NCBI RefSeq assembly: GCF_003751445.1
Contig: NZ_RJUU01000001.1
Location: 1,927,001-1,991,000, forward strand
Origin: Streptomyces sp. 840.1
GTDB lineage: Bacteria; Actinomycetota; Actinomycetes; Streptomycetales; Streptomycetaceae
Length of the DNA stretch: 64,000 nucleotides
Direction: 5' to 3'
Shown here: piece after piece, positions 17,590 to 24,888 of the stretch
How the letters are laid out: each line of letters begins with the position of its first letter
How positions within the stretch are numbered: position 1 is the stretch's first letter
Notes under the pieces: model-generated
Told to the model about the DNA's origin: nothing
Database searches by the model: none
What the model saw: the letters and a program-made list of their open reading frames with translations, nothing else
Translations under genes and position numbers: made by a program

Positions 17590-18530
17590 GCGGATGCCTC
17601 GGTGAGCGTGGTCAGCTCCTGGTCCGTCAGACGCAGGTCCTGGACGGCCAGCAGCGCGGGGAGCTGCTCGACCGTGCGGGCGGAGGCGATCGGCGAGACC
17701 ACGGTCGGCCGGGAGGCCAGCCATGCCAGCGCCACCGTGGCGATCTCCGCGTCCCGCTCCCGCGCGATCTCGTCGAGCGCGGCGAGGACCTTCTGGCCGC
17801 GCTCCGTCTCCAGGTGCTGGGCGGCGCCGCCGGCGCGGGCACTGTCCACAGTCGTGCCGGGGCGGTACTTGCCGGTCAGGAATCCGGAGGCCAGGGCGAA
17901 GTACGGGACCGAGGCCAGTCCGGCGCTGGCGGCCGTGTCCTGGAGCTCGCCCTCGTAGGTGTCGCGCGAGACGAGGTTGTAGTGCGGCTGGAGCGCCACG
18001 TAGCGGGCCAGCCCCTCGCGCTCGGAGAAGTCGATCGAGGCGCGCAGCCGCTCCGGGCTGATGTTGGAGGCGGCGATCTCGCGGACCTTGCCCTCCTTCA
18101 CCAGCTGGTCGAGGGCGGTGATGATCTCCTCGACGGGGACGGTCTCGTCGTCGTGGTGGGTGTAGTAGAGGTCGATGTAGTCCGTGCCGAGCCGGCGCAG
18201 CGATTCCTCGGCCCCGGCCTTGATGGTGGCGGCGGCGAGCCCCTTGTACTCGGGGTGCGAGCCGACCTTGGTGGCGAGGACGACGTCGGAACGGTTGCCC
18301 CGCGCGGCGAACCACTTCCCGAGGATGGTCTCCGACTCGCCGCCCACGTTGCCGGGAATCCAGGAGGAGTACGTGTCAGCCGTGTCGACGAAGTTGCCGC
18401 CGCCCGCCGTGTACGCGTCGAGGACGGCGAAGGACTGCGCCTCGTCGGCGGTCCAGCCGAAGACGTTGCCGCCGAGGGAGAGCGTGGAGACCTGGAGATC
18501 GGAGGAACCGAGCTTGCGGAGAGAAGTCAT
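17586..18530 (-). CDS. Aldo/keto reductase
   Basis: The 314-residue NADPH-dependent oxidoreductase has a TIM-barrel AKR fold. The catalytic tetrad can be placed: Asp and Tyr in VDTADTYSSW near residue 50, Lys in VVLATKVG near 83, and His in YIDLYYTHHDD near 115. The cofactor-binding C-terminal segment (SPIASARTVEQL) is present. ATG 18530 gives the normal N-terminus MTSLRKLGSSDLQVS, though the Shine-Dalgarno is weak. The TAG stop shares the CTAG at 17586-17589 with the PrsW stop on the opposite strand. The physiological substrate cannot be predicted. Confidence 0.92.
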   Translation of the reverse strand: MTSLRKLGSSDLQVSTLSLGGNVFGWTADEAQSFAVLDAYTAGGGNFVDTADTYSSWIPGNVGGESETILGKWFAARGNRSDVVLATKVGSHPEYKGLAAATIKAGAEESLRRLGTDYIDLYYTHHDDETVPVEEIITALDQLVKEGKVREIAASNISPERLRASIDFSEREGLARYVALQPHYNLVSRDTYEGELQDTAASAGLASVPYFALASGFLTGKYRPGTTVDSARAGGAAQHLETERGQKVLAALDEIARERDAEIATVALAWLASRPTVVSPIASARTVEQLPALLAVQDLRLTDQELTTLTEASA

Positions 18531-18604
18531 GCATGGAACAACCCGCCGCACGGTGCCCACTATTCCATGGCAGCTACAGGTATACCCCCGCATCCCGGAC
18601 AGGA

Positions 18605-18645
18605 CCGGCAGCCCTGACGTCGGGGGTGAGCGTCAGGGCTGCCGG
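18605..18645 (-). terminator. Perfect 15-bp hairpin downstream of M23 peptidase
   Basis: CCGGCAGCCCTGACG (18605-18619) pairs perfectly with 18631-18645 around an 11-base loop. It lies in the spacer after the M23 gene and before the aldo/keto reductase start, and probably separates the two leftward transcripts. Confidence 0.75.
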
Positions 18646-18704
18646 GGTGGATGGGCCGCAGAACGGCACGGGGCACGGGCGGGCGCGACACGGCCGGAGC
18701 TGCG

Positions 18705-18727
18705 GGCCGGAGCCCCCGGCTCCGGCC
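18705..18727 (-). terminator. First hairpin just past the M23 stop
   Basis: GGCCGGAGCC (18705-18714) pairs with GGCTCCGGCC (18718-18727) around a CCC loop, 15 bases beyond the M23 stop codon. With the hairpin at 18605 it makes a tandem terminator. Confidence 0.6.
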
Positions 18728-18741
18728 GTGTGCGGTGGAAC

Positions 18742-19929
18742 TCAGACCGTCAGGCCCCGGGCGCGCAGCCAGGGCATCGGGTCGATGCCGGTGCCGTCCG
18801 GGGTGTGGACCTCGAGGTGGAGGTGCGGGCCGGTCACGTTGCCGGTCGCGCCGACGCGCCCGATGGTGTCCCCGGTGGTGACCTTCTGGCCCACACTGAC
18901 GCCGATCGAGGACTGGTGGCAGAACCAGAGCTCCGTACCGTCCTCCAGTTCCAGGACCGTGCGGTAGCCGTACGCGCCGGACCAGCCGGCGGACTTGATG
19001 GTGCCGCTGTGGATGGCCTTGATCGGGGTACCGGTCGGCGCCGCGAAGTCGAGGCCCGTGTGGTAGCCGGAGGACCACATCGAACCGGCCTCGCCGAAGG
19101 TCGAGGTGATCGTGTACGAGGAGGTGGGGATGGCGTAGCTGGCGGCGAGCTTGGCGAGCCGTACCGCCTCCGCCTTCTTCTTCGCCTCTTCCGCAGCCTT
19201 CTTCTTCGCCGCGGCGGCCTTGGCCTCCGCAGCGTCCTGCTGCTTCTTCGCCTCGGCGGCGGCCTTCTCCGCAGCGGCCTTCTCCTCGGCCGCCTTGACC
19301 TCGGCGTCGGCGGAGTTCTGCTGCTGCTCGGCCTGCTGGAGGATGCGGGCGCGGAGCGCCTCGCCGGCGTCCGTCGTGCCCTGCTCGGCCTCGGTGGTGG
19401 TGATGCCGGCCGTCGTCAGCGGGGCGGAAGCGGTCGCGACTTCGGCCTTCTGCGCCTCGGACTCACCCGAGAACAACGCACCGACGCCCGGCAGGGACTT
19501 GGCCTCGGGGAGTTTGTCCGAGATGGCGTCGGGAAGAGAAATAGACACGGGCGGCTTGCTCTGGGCGGAGGCCATGCCACCCGCGCCGACGGCCGCGATG
19601 ACGCCGACGCCGAGAACGGTGGAGCTACGGGCGAGACCGTTGCGCTGCTTGGCGACGCGGTGCTTGCCGCGTACGGGGCGGACGGACTCCTCGGTGGGGT
19701 TCCATTCCTCCCACGCCCTGTCGGCCTCGGCTTCGTCGGCGCGGAAGCCGTTGCCGAACTCGCTGCCCCGATCGGTCCCGAAAGCGGTTCCGTAGGCGGT
19801 CCCGTGATCGGTTCCGTAAGCGGTTCCGTGGTGGGTGCCGTAGGGGGCACCGGGCCCGGTTCCGAAGTCATTTCCGTGTTCGGGAACGAACCGGGAGGGG
19901 GCTTCGGGGGCAGGCTTGTTGGACGCCAC
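18742..19929 (-). CDS. Secreted/anchored M23 peptidase with coiled coil
   Basis: The ~395-residue cell-wall hydrolase has a C-terminal LytM domain. Zinc ligands are seen in GYHTGLDFAAP and in TGPHLHLEVHTP, and a further His in WFCHQSS. Residues ~1-70 are charged and carry a YGTxHGTA-type repeat; a hydrophobic segment (TVLGVGVIAAVGAGGMASA) at ~95-115 acts as signal or anchor. Residues ~165-265 form an Ala/Lys/Glu/Gln-rich coiled coil. I chose GTG 19929, behind AAGGAG, rather than an extension to 20043, because the extension would run into a riboswitch. Expression is therefore predicted to respond to cyclic di-AMP, as known for other actinobacterial wall hydrolases. Confidence 0.9.
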   Translation of the reverse strand: MASNKPAPEAPSRFVPEHGNDFGTGPGAPYGTHHGTAYGTDHGTAYGTAFGTDRGSEFGNGFRADEAEADRAWEEWNPTEESVRPVRGKHRVAKQRNGLARSSTVLGVGVIAAVGAGGMASAQSKPPVSISLPDAISDKLPEAKSLPGVGALFSGESEAQKAEVATASAPLTTAGITTTEAEQGTTDAGEALRARILQQAEQQQNSADAEVKAAEEKAAAEKAAAEAKKQQDAAEAKAAAAKKKAAEEAKKKAEAVRLAKLAASYAIPTSSYTITSTFGEAGSMWSSGYHTGLDFAAPTGTPIKAIHSGTIKSAGWSGAYGYRTVLELEDGTELWFCHQSSIGVSVGQKVTTGDTIGRVGATGNVTGPHLHLEVHTPDGTGIDPMPWLRARGLTV

Positions 19930-19954
19930 TGGGGCGCGCTCCTTTCCTTCCTTC

Positions 19955-20105
19955 TCGCCTACCGGGTTAGCTGACGGGTTCGGAGCAGGAAGGTCTCCTA
20001 CGGGTTCCTCCGTCTCTCGACGAGACAGAGATGCCCGATTCACCCCATGTAGGTGGTTCCCCGGTTCCCTTGCGGAATTCGGCGCTCGCGCACGGTGCCG
20101 CCTCT
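19955..20105 (-). promoter_or_regulatory. ydaO-type cyclic di-AMP riboswitch
   Basis: Read on the minus strand, this leader carries the conserved ydaO blocks in order: GGGAACCGGGGAACCAC, then TGGGGTGAATCGG, then a variable hairpin, then GCTCCGAACCCG, GTCAGCTAACC and GGTAGGCG. They end ~25 bases before the M23 start codon. In actinobacteria this class precedes wall-hydrolase and resuscitation-factor genes and turns them off when c-di-AMP is high. The edges are approximate. The identification rests on motif recall, not on a covariance search. Confidence 0.87.
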
Positions 20106-20254
20106 GACGGCGGCTGGGACAACCGCGCTGCGTTATCGAACGTTAATAGACACACGGGTCCGATTCCAAGCTGTTCCAACTGATCGTTCCGGTCCTTGGC
20201 CTGGACTTTACGGGACACAACCGGGTGGAATCGGGCGAGTTGATCGCCCCTCAA

Positions 20255-20283
20255 TCGTTATCTGTTTTCTGACATTGCGTCAA
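20255..20283 (-). promoter_or_regulatory. Housekeeping-type promoter of the riboswitch-M23 transcript
   Basis: On the minus strand, -35 TTGACG (20283-20278) and -10 TAACGA (20260-20255) are separated by exactly 17 bases. Transcription would begin near 20248, giving a ~320-nt leader that contains the whole riboswitch. Confidence 0.75.
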
Positions 20284-20381
20284 ATGTTATGCGGAGGGGT
20301 TCCTTACGGTTACGCACGGTGGCAACAGCCGCACCCTTCCCCCACAGCCGCACACACCCTCCCCCGTCCGGCCCCTCGCCT

Positions 20382-21545
20382 TCACTGGGCGCCGCCCTCC
20401 AGGCCCACGATCTTCACGGTCGTGCGCCGGTCCGGCTGCCCCTCGGTCGGGCGCACCACCGCGAGCAGCGCCATGTCATCGGTCGTCACCCCGCCGGTGT
20501 GCAGCCGCACATCATCGGCCAGCGCCGACAGCAGCTCCTCGGGGCCCGGGAAGATGCGTCCGCGCAGCCGCTCGGCGGGATCGTAGAAGACCCCTGCGGC
20601 GTCACGCGCCTCGGAGAGGCCGTCCGTATAGAGCAGGAGCGTCGACCCGGCGGGCAGCTCCCACTCGTCGGAGCGGTCCGGCCACACCCCCAGGTCCATC
20701 CCCAGCGGCAGCGCGGGCAGCGTGGGCCGCAGCACCTCCAACGCCCCGTCCGAGTGCAGCAGCAGCGGTTCGGGGTGACCCCGGTTGACGACGCGCACCC
20801 GGTTGGAGCCCTGCGGGATCTCCGCCAGCGCGGCGGTGACGAACCCCTCGACCGCGTCGAGACCGCCGCGCCTGCTCGATTCCCGCGCCAGCGCACGCTC
20901 CAGCCGCTGAGCCACCCCCTCCAGCGACCGTTCCTGCTCGGCGGCCTCCCGGAACGCGCCGATGATCACCGCCACCGCCTCCACCGCGTCCAGACCCTTC
21001 CCGCGCACGTCCCCGACGACCAGCCGCACCCCGTACGGGGTGTCCGTGACCGAGAACAGGTCGCCGCCGACGAACTCGTCCGCCTGCGCCGCCTCGTACC
21101 GCGCGGCCACGTACAGCCCGCCGATCCTGTCCGACGGCGTCGGCAGCACCGCGCGCATGGCGGTCGCCGCGATGACCCGTGCGGAGGCCAGCTGCTCGTT
21201 GCTGCGCCGTACGACCCCGTTGATGAAGACCGCGAGGACCGAGACGGTGAGAATGGTGAGCAGCTCGATGAACGGCACGACGCGGATCAGCGTTCCGGAG
21301 GAGAGCCGCAGCCCGGCCACGCACAGCAGCGCGCCGACCCCGACCCGGATCGTGCCGGCCCGGGAGAAGAACGGCGCCGCGATCAGCGGAGCCGCGGCGA
21401 AGAGGGGTACAGCCGTGAAGGCGGGCGGGGTGAAGAGGTCGAACGCCAGCCCGCCGATGAGCATCAGCCCCGGCAGCGCCCGGACGAACCGGCGGTTCCG
21501 GATCTCGTCCGGACTCCTCCCCCGCCGCTGCTCCCGCTTCCCCAC
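20382..21545 (-). CDS. Membrane PP2C/SpoIIE-type serine phosphatase
   Basis: The 387-residue protein has about four N-terminal hydrophobic helices (residues ~20-120) followed by a cytoplasmic SpoIIE/RsbU-type phosphatase domain. Metal-binding acidic motifs are visible in FVGGDLFSV and LVVGDVRGKGLDA (residues ~160-190), LLLYTDGLSEARD (~305) and TTDDMALLAVV (~360). Such enzymes dephosphorylate anti-anti-sigma factors. I chose GTG 21545 because AGGAG precedes it by seven bases; an upstream GTG at 21572 is possible. No anti-sigma partner is adjacent. Confidence 0.9.
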   Translation of the reverse strand: MGKREQRRGRSPDEIRNRRFVRALPGLMLIGGLAFDLFTPPAFTAVPLFAAAPLIAAPFFSRAGTIRVGVGALLCVAGLRLSSGTLIRVVPFIELLTILTVSVLAVFINGVVRRSNEQLASARVIAATAMRAVLPTPSDRIGGLYVAARYEAAQADEFVGGDLFSVTDTPYGVRLVVGDVRGKGLDAVEAVAVIIGAFREAAEQERSLEGVAQRLERALARESSRRGGLDAVEGFVTAALAEIPQGSNRVRVVNRGHPEPLLLHSDGALEVLRPTLPALPLGMDLGVWPDRSDEWELPAGSTLLLYTDGLSEARDAAGVFYDPAERLRGRIFPGPEELLSALADDVRLHTGGVTTDDMALLAVVRPTEGQPDRRTTVKIVGLEGGAQ

Positions 21546-21704
21546 CTGTGGTCTCCTGCCCGGTGCACTCACGGCCGCGGACGGTACCGCGCACCACTCC
21601 CAGACTTCCCGGGGCAGGATCGCGGGGCGAGTCCTCGACGGCCAATGGGAGTACGTGCGCGGCGAGGCGCGGCCCGCACCGATCGGTTGCCCCGGGCCCC
21701 ACGA

Positions 21705-21735
21705 ACGTACACACGTACATACATGGACACGTACA
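21705..21735. repeat. Three ACGTACA motifs spaced by 8 and 16 bases
   Basis: ACGTACA occurs at 21705-21711, 21713-21719 and 21729-21735, in an AT-richer patch upstream of the phosphatase gene and just beyond the tRNA terminator hairpin. The regular 8-base phasing suggests a protein-binding array, but no known operator is matched. Confidence 0.4.
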
Positions 21736-21740
21736 GAAAC

Positions 21741-21781
21741 GAATCAGACCCGGCACGCTGCATGCGTGCCGGGTCTGATTC
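21741..21781 (-). terminator. Perfect 18-bp hairpin after tRNA-fMet
   Basis: GAATCAGACCCGGCACGC (21741-21758) pairs perfectly with 21764-21781 around a five-base loop. It begins six bases past the 3' end of the initiator tRNA and is the likely terminator or processing boundary of that transcript. Confidence 0.8.
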
Positions 21782-21786
21782 TTCAG

Positions 21787-21860
21787 TAGCGGGGACAGGA
21801 TTTGAACCTGCGACCTCTGGGTTATGAGCCCAGCGAGCTACCGAGCTGCTCCACCCCGCG
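21787..21860 (-). tRNA. Initiator tRNA-Met (CAT)
   Basis: The minus strand folds as a full tRNA of 74 nt with anticodon CAT in loop CTCATAA. The anticodon stem carries the three consecutive G:C pairs (GGGCTCATAACCC), and the acceptor stem has a C1/T72 mismatch; both features mark the formyl-methionine initiator. CCA is not encoded. Confidence 0.93.
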
Positions 21861-22001
21861 TCGGTAAACACAACTCTACGGCATGTTCGACGCACTCATG
21901 ACCACCCCGCGCGCCCCACCCCCACGACGGGCCCCACGGCGAAACCCACGCACGCCCCCGGGGCACCAACGTGCTGCAAACGAGAAGGTGTTGCCCGGGG
22001 C

Positions 22002-22078
22002 CAGTCCGCCGGTCACTCCGCCGGGTCACTCCGTCCGATCATTCCGCCAGGTCACTCCGCTCGGCCACTCCGTCCGGG
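22002..22078 (-). repeat. 13-bp tandem repeat, about six copies, downstream of flotillin
   Basis: The core CACTCC (with variants CAGTCC and CATTCC) recurs at 22002, 22014, 22027, 22040, 22053 and 22066, giving a 12-13-base period. On the minus strand each unit reads CGGAGTGA-like. This is the same octamer that ends the flotillin gene (Glu codon plus TGA stop, 22098-22105), 20 bases away. Confidence 0.75.
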
Positions 22079-22097
22079 CGGAGACGACGACCGGGCT

Positions 22098-23384
22098 TCA
22101 CTCCGAGCCGGCGATCCGGGGCGTCCTGTCCCCGTCCTGGCCCTGGTCCCGGCTCCCGTCCCGGCGCAGGTCCTCACCCAGGTCCTCGCCCAGGTCCTCA
22201 CCAGCAGCCCGGTTCCCCGTACCGCGCTCCGGAGCCGCCCCCGTGTCCGTACCGCGTTGGAGCGACTGGAGGATCGCCAGTCCCTGGCCGACGACGCCCG
22301 CCGCCATCTCGTTGACGCCGTCGGTGCCGTTGAGGACGGTGAGGCTGGCCCCGGACATCCCCCGGGCTGCGGCATCGGCCAGCGCCGGCAGGTTCTCCAC
22401 GATGCGGTTGGCCGCGATGAGCTCCTGGTTGCCCTCCCGCAGCGAGACCGCGCGGGCCGTGTTGGCGTCCGCCTGGGCCTGGGCGAGGGTCCGTTCGGCG
22501 TACGCACTTCCGTCCGCCTGGAACTTCGCCTGGTCACGGGCGGCCTCGGCCAGCGTGCGCTGCCGGTAGGCCTCGGCGTCCGCCGGGCGCCCGACCTCCG
22601 CCTCCAGGCGCTGGGCGGCCAGTCCCGCCTGGCGCTGGGCCAGCGCGGTCTGCTCGTCGATGACCTCGTGCGAGGCCCTGGCCTGCGCGAGCGGCCCCGC
22701 CTGGGCGGCACGGGCGTTGTACTGCTCGGTCTCCGCGAGGAACCCGGCCCGCTTGATCGCCGTGTCCCGTTCGTACTCGGCCTTGAGCGCGGAGGCCTGC
22801 TGCTCGCGTTCGGCGGCCTCCTGGTCGGCCTTGGCGCGGGCGATCCTGGCCTGGCCCGCGACGGCGGCGGCGTGCGGGGCGGAGAGGTTGTCGATGTACC
22901 CGGTGGCGTCGTCGATCTCCTGGATCTGGAGGGCGTCCACGACGATGCCGAGCTTCTCCATCTCGCCGTGGCTGCCGGCGATGACCTCCTGGGAGACCCG
23001 GCTGCGTTCCCGGATGATCTGCTCCACGGTCAGTCCGCCGACGATGGAGCGCAGGTGTCCGGCGAAGATCCGGCCGACGAGCTCCTCCATCTGGTTCTGC
23101 TCGGACAGGAACCGGCGCGCGGCGTTGGCGATGGACACCGCGTCGTCTCCGACCTTGAAGACGGAGACGGCCCGGACCGTGAGCCGGATGCCCTGCTGGG
23201 TGACGCAGTCCTCGGTGATCTCCGCCTCCCGGAGCGCCAGGGACAGCATCCGCGCCTTCTGCTTGATCGGGAGGACGAAGCTTCCGTGACCGGTGACGAT
23301 CCGGAACTGCGTGTCCTGCGTCTGCCGCTTGGAACCCGATATGAGCATCGCCTCGTTGGGGGCGGGAACGTGCCAGAACAACAT
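22098..23384 (-). CDS. Flotillin-like SPFH-domain protein
   Basis: The 428-residue membrane-scaffold protein has an SPFH/Band-7 domain at residues ~10-190 (NEAMLISGSKRQTQDTQFRI, then RFLSEQNQMEELVGRIFAGH). A long Ala/Glu/Gln/Arg coiled coil follows (~200-345, VAGQARIARAKADQEAAERE), then an oligomerisation region (NRIVENLPALADAAARGM). Bacterial flotillins organise functional membrane microdomains. ATG 23384 has a GGAG Shine-Dalgarno and yields the short N-terminus MLFWHVPAP; no conventional signal peptide is visible. It lies 32 bases after an NfeD-like gene, the usual flotillin partner. Confidence 0.9.
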   Translation of the reverse strand: MLFWHVPAPNEAMLISGSKRQTQDTQFRIVTGHGSFVLPIKQKARMLSLALREAEITEDCVTQQGIRLTVRAVSVFKVGDDAVSIANAARRFLSEQNQMEELVGRIFAGHLRSIVGGLTVEQIIRERSRVSQEVIAGSHGEMEKLGIVVDALQIQEIDDATGYIDNLSAPHAAAVAGQARIARAKADQEAAEREQQASALKAEYERDTAIKRAGFLAETEQYNARAAQAGPLAQARASHEVIDEQTALAQRQAGLAAQRLEAEVGRPADAEAYRQRTLAEAARDQAKFQADGSAYAERTLAQAQADANTARAVSLREGNQELIAANRIVENLPALADAAARGMSGASLTVLNGTDGVNEMAAGVVGQGLAILQSLQRGTDTGAAPERGTGNRAAGEDLGEDLGEDLRRDGSRDQGQDGDRTPRIAGSE

Positions 23385-23416
23385 GAGAGGACTCCTGTCA
23401 GACGTCACTTCTCGGG

Positions 23417-23638
23417 TCAGGACGGCAAGCGCTCCACCACCACGGTGCGTGCCGAGACTGCCTCGACGACCACGACGCGCACGTCCCTGCCGATCGACGT
23501 GGACGACCACGCGGTGTAGGCCTCGGACCCGCCGCGTACGGCGACCAGCACTTCGCCCGCCCCGTCCGGCGGGATCGGCACGGTGACACGCCCTACCGTC
23601 CCGACCGGGCTCCGGTCGGACTCATCGGCCGCGCGCAC
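23417..23638 (-). CDS. Small NfeD-like OB-fold protein
   Basis: This 73-residue protein has a beta-rich pattern (VGTVGRVTVPIPPDGAGEVL, then DVRVVVVEAVSARTVVVERL) resembling the soluble C-terminal OB-fold of NfeD. It is just upstream of flotillin in the same direction, the canonical NfeD-flotillin arrangement, although the membrane helices of full-length NfeD are absent. The start is uncertain: GTG 23638 has no clear Shine-Dalgarno. Confidence 0.72.
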   Translation of the reverse strand: MRAADESDRSPVGTVGRVTVPIPPDGAGEVLVAVRGGSEAYTAWSSTSIGRDVRVVVVEAVSARTVVVERLPS

Positions 23639-23781
23639 GCGCGCACCGCCCGAAGTCCCTGCACGGACACGTCTTCACAGCCACGAGGCGAACCGCCTCC
23701 CGGAGGCCCACGCCTCCCTCGACACGTCAACCGTACTCCTCGCGGCCCCGTCGGCATCGTCTCCGGAGCCCACCGCGCGGG

Positions 23782-23820
23782 GGGTGAATTGCGATGGTAT
23801 GACTTATTTCGTATTCACCC
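23782..23820 (+). promoter_or_regulatory. Promoter embedded in an inverted repeat before the SHOCT gene
   Basis: TTGCGA (23789-23794) and TATTCA (23812-23817), 17 bases apart, form a good promoter for the SHOCT gene. They are flanked by the inverted repeat GGGTGAAT (23782-23789) and ATTCACCC (23813-23820). A protein on this palindrome would cover both promoter elements, so repression is the simplest reading. Confidence 0.6.
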
Positions 23821-23847
23821 ATTCGACGCGGCTCCCTGGAGTGGACG

Positions 23848-24258
23848 ATGGACGACTACCCCTTGCTCAACCTCTTCTGGACCATGCTCTGGTTCTTCCT
23901 CTGGATCATGTGGCTGTTCCTGCTGTTCCGCGTGATCATGGACATCTTCCGCAGCGACGACCTGGGCGGATGGGCCAAGGCGGGCTGGCTGATCCTGGCC
24001 CTGGTGCTGCCGTATCTGGGCGTCCTGATCTACGTGATCGCCCGCGGCAGGTCCATGGGGTCGCGCGACGCGAAAGAGGCGAAGGAGCGGGATGCGGCGT
24101 TCAAGGCGTACGTGAGAGACGCCGCGGGCACGGACGGCGCGGGCGGCGGGTCGAAGGGCAGCCACGTGGATGACCTGGCGAGACTCGCCGACCTGAAGGA
24201 CAAGGGCGCGATCACGGACGAGGAGTACCAGCAGGCGAAGACGAAGCTCCTCGTCTGA
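23848..24258 (+). CDS. Small membrane protein with PLDc_N and SHOCT domains
   Basis: The 136-residue protein has two membrane helices (LLNLFWTMLWFFLWIMWLFL at ~5-30, and GWLILALVLPYLGVLIYVIA at ~47-68), matching the PLDc_N two-helix module. A C-terminal SHOCT motif follows (LARLADLKDKGAITDEEYQQ, ~110-133), a short oligomerisation domain. This architecture is common in actinobacteria and its function is unknown. A GGAG Shine-Dalgarno lies eight bases before the ATG. A hairpin terminator follows at 24275. Confidence 0.88.
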   Translation: MDDYPLLNLFWTMLWFFLWIMWLFLLFRVIMDIFRSDDLGGWAKAGWLILALVLPYLGVLIYVIARGRSMGSRDAKEAKERDAAFKAYVRDAAGTDGAGGGSKGSHVDDLARLADLKDKGAITDEEYQQAKTKLLV

Positions 24259-24274
24259 CCCCGGGCGCCGCACG

Positions 24275-24312
24275 GCTGCCCCCGGCGCCGCACCGCGTGT
24301 GCCGGGGGCAGC
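24275..24312 (+). terminator. Hairpin after the SHOCT gene
   Basis: GCTGCCCCCGGC (24275-24286) pairs with GCCGGGGGCAGC (24301-24312) around a 14-base loop, 16 bases after the stop codon. Confidence 0.7.
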
Positions 24313-24744
24313 ACCCATGCCCGGATTGAGCACGGTGACATCGATACCTGTGCCTGTGCCCGTCCCTGTGTCTACGCCCGTACCTGTGCCTGTGCCTGTG
24401 CCTGTGCCGTACGTGGCGTAGCTCCGGGCGTGCGGCCCCGGGATGAACGGGTAGGCGCCGGGCGCGCTGGTGTCCCTGAGGCCCAGCGGACGGATGATGC
24501 GGTCCTGCAGCTCTTGCGCCCAGCTGTGGCCGGTCACCTCACGGATGACCGTCGCGGCGAGAACGTAGTTGGTGTTGGAGTACGACCAGTCCGTGCCGGG
24601 CTCGAACTCGGGCGCGTGCCGCATGGCCGGCCCCACCAGCTCCTGAGGCGTGTACGTACGGAACCGCTCGGCCCGGTAACCGGCCGCGCTGTTCAGCGCC
24701 GGTATCTCCGGACGGCCCGATACATTCCGCGTGGGACGCAGCAC
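24313..24744 (-). pseudogene. Fragment of a serine beta-lactamase/D,D-carboxypeptidase family gene
   Basis: A ~140-codon open stretch encodes only the middle of a class-C beta-lactamase-like or D-alanyl-D-alanine carboxypeptidase protein. It has the region before the second catalytic motif (ELVGPAMRHAPEFEPGTDWS), the YSN motif in WSYSNTNYVLAATVIREVTG, and the downstream PLGLRDTSAP and DVTVLNPG segments. The N-terminal third with the SxxK nucleophile and the C-terminal third with the KTG-like motif are both missing, and no signal peptide exists. A hexanucleotide expansion interrupts the loop. I read it as a decayed remnant. Confidence 0.8.
24346..24409. repeat. Degenerate CCTGTG hexamer microsatellite
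   Basis: About ten imperfect copies of CCTGTG run through the serine-hydrolase remnant; the last four (near 24383-24407) are perfect. On the minus strand they read as Gly-Thr repeats in frame with the fragment. Confidence 0.8.
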
Positions 24745-24888
24745 TTCAGGGGTGAACGAAAAACTCGAAAAGGCTCAGGGCGTGACATACAGACGCAAGA
24801 GATGTCTTTGTGGCCGGATCAGTGCCGTCCGCCAAAACGGAGTCATCCCGGCGGGAACCTCGGGCCGGTTGCCGGACACGACTAGAGC

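Noticed and set aside
21741..21860. Possible integrative-element attachment site at initiator tRNA
   Set aside because: No integrase or element genes follow, and no duplicated tRNA 3' end was seen. The perfect repeat is an inverted terminator hairpin.
24854..24882. ECF-type autoregulated promoter (GGAACC and CGAC) before the sigma gene
   Set aside because: Spacing is 19-20 bases, too long for usual ECF promoters, and the predicted start would leave almost no leader.
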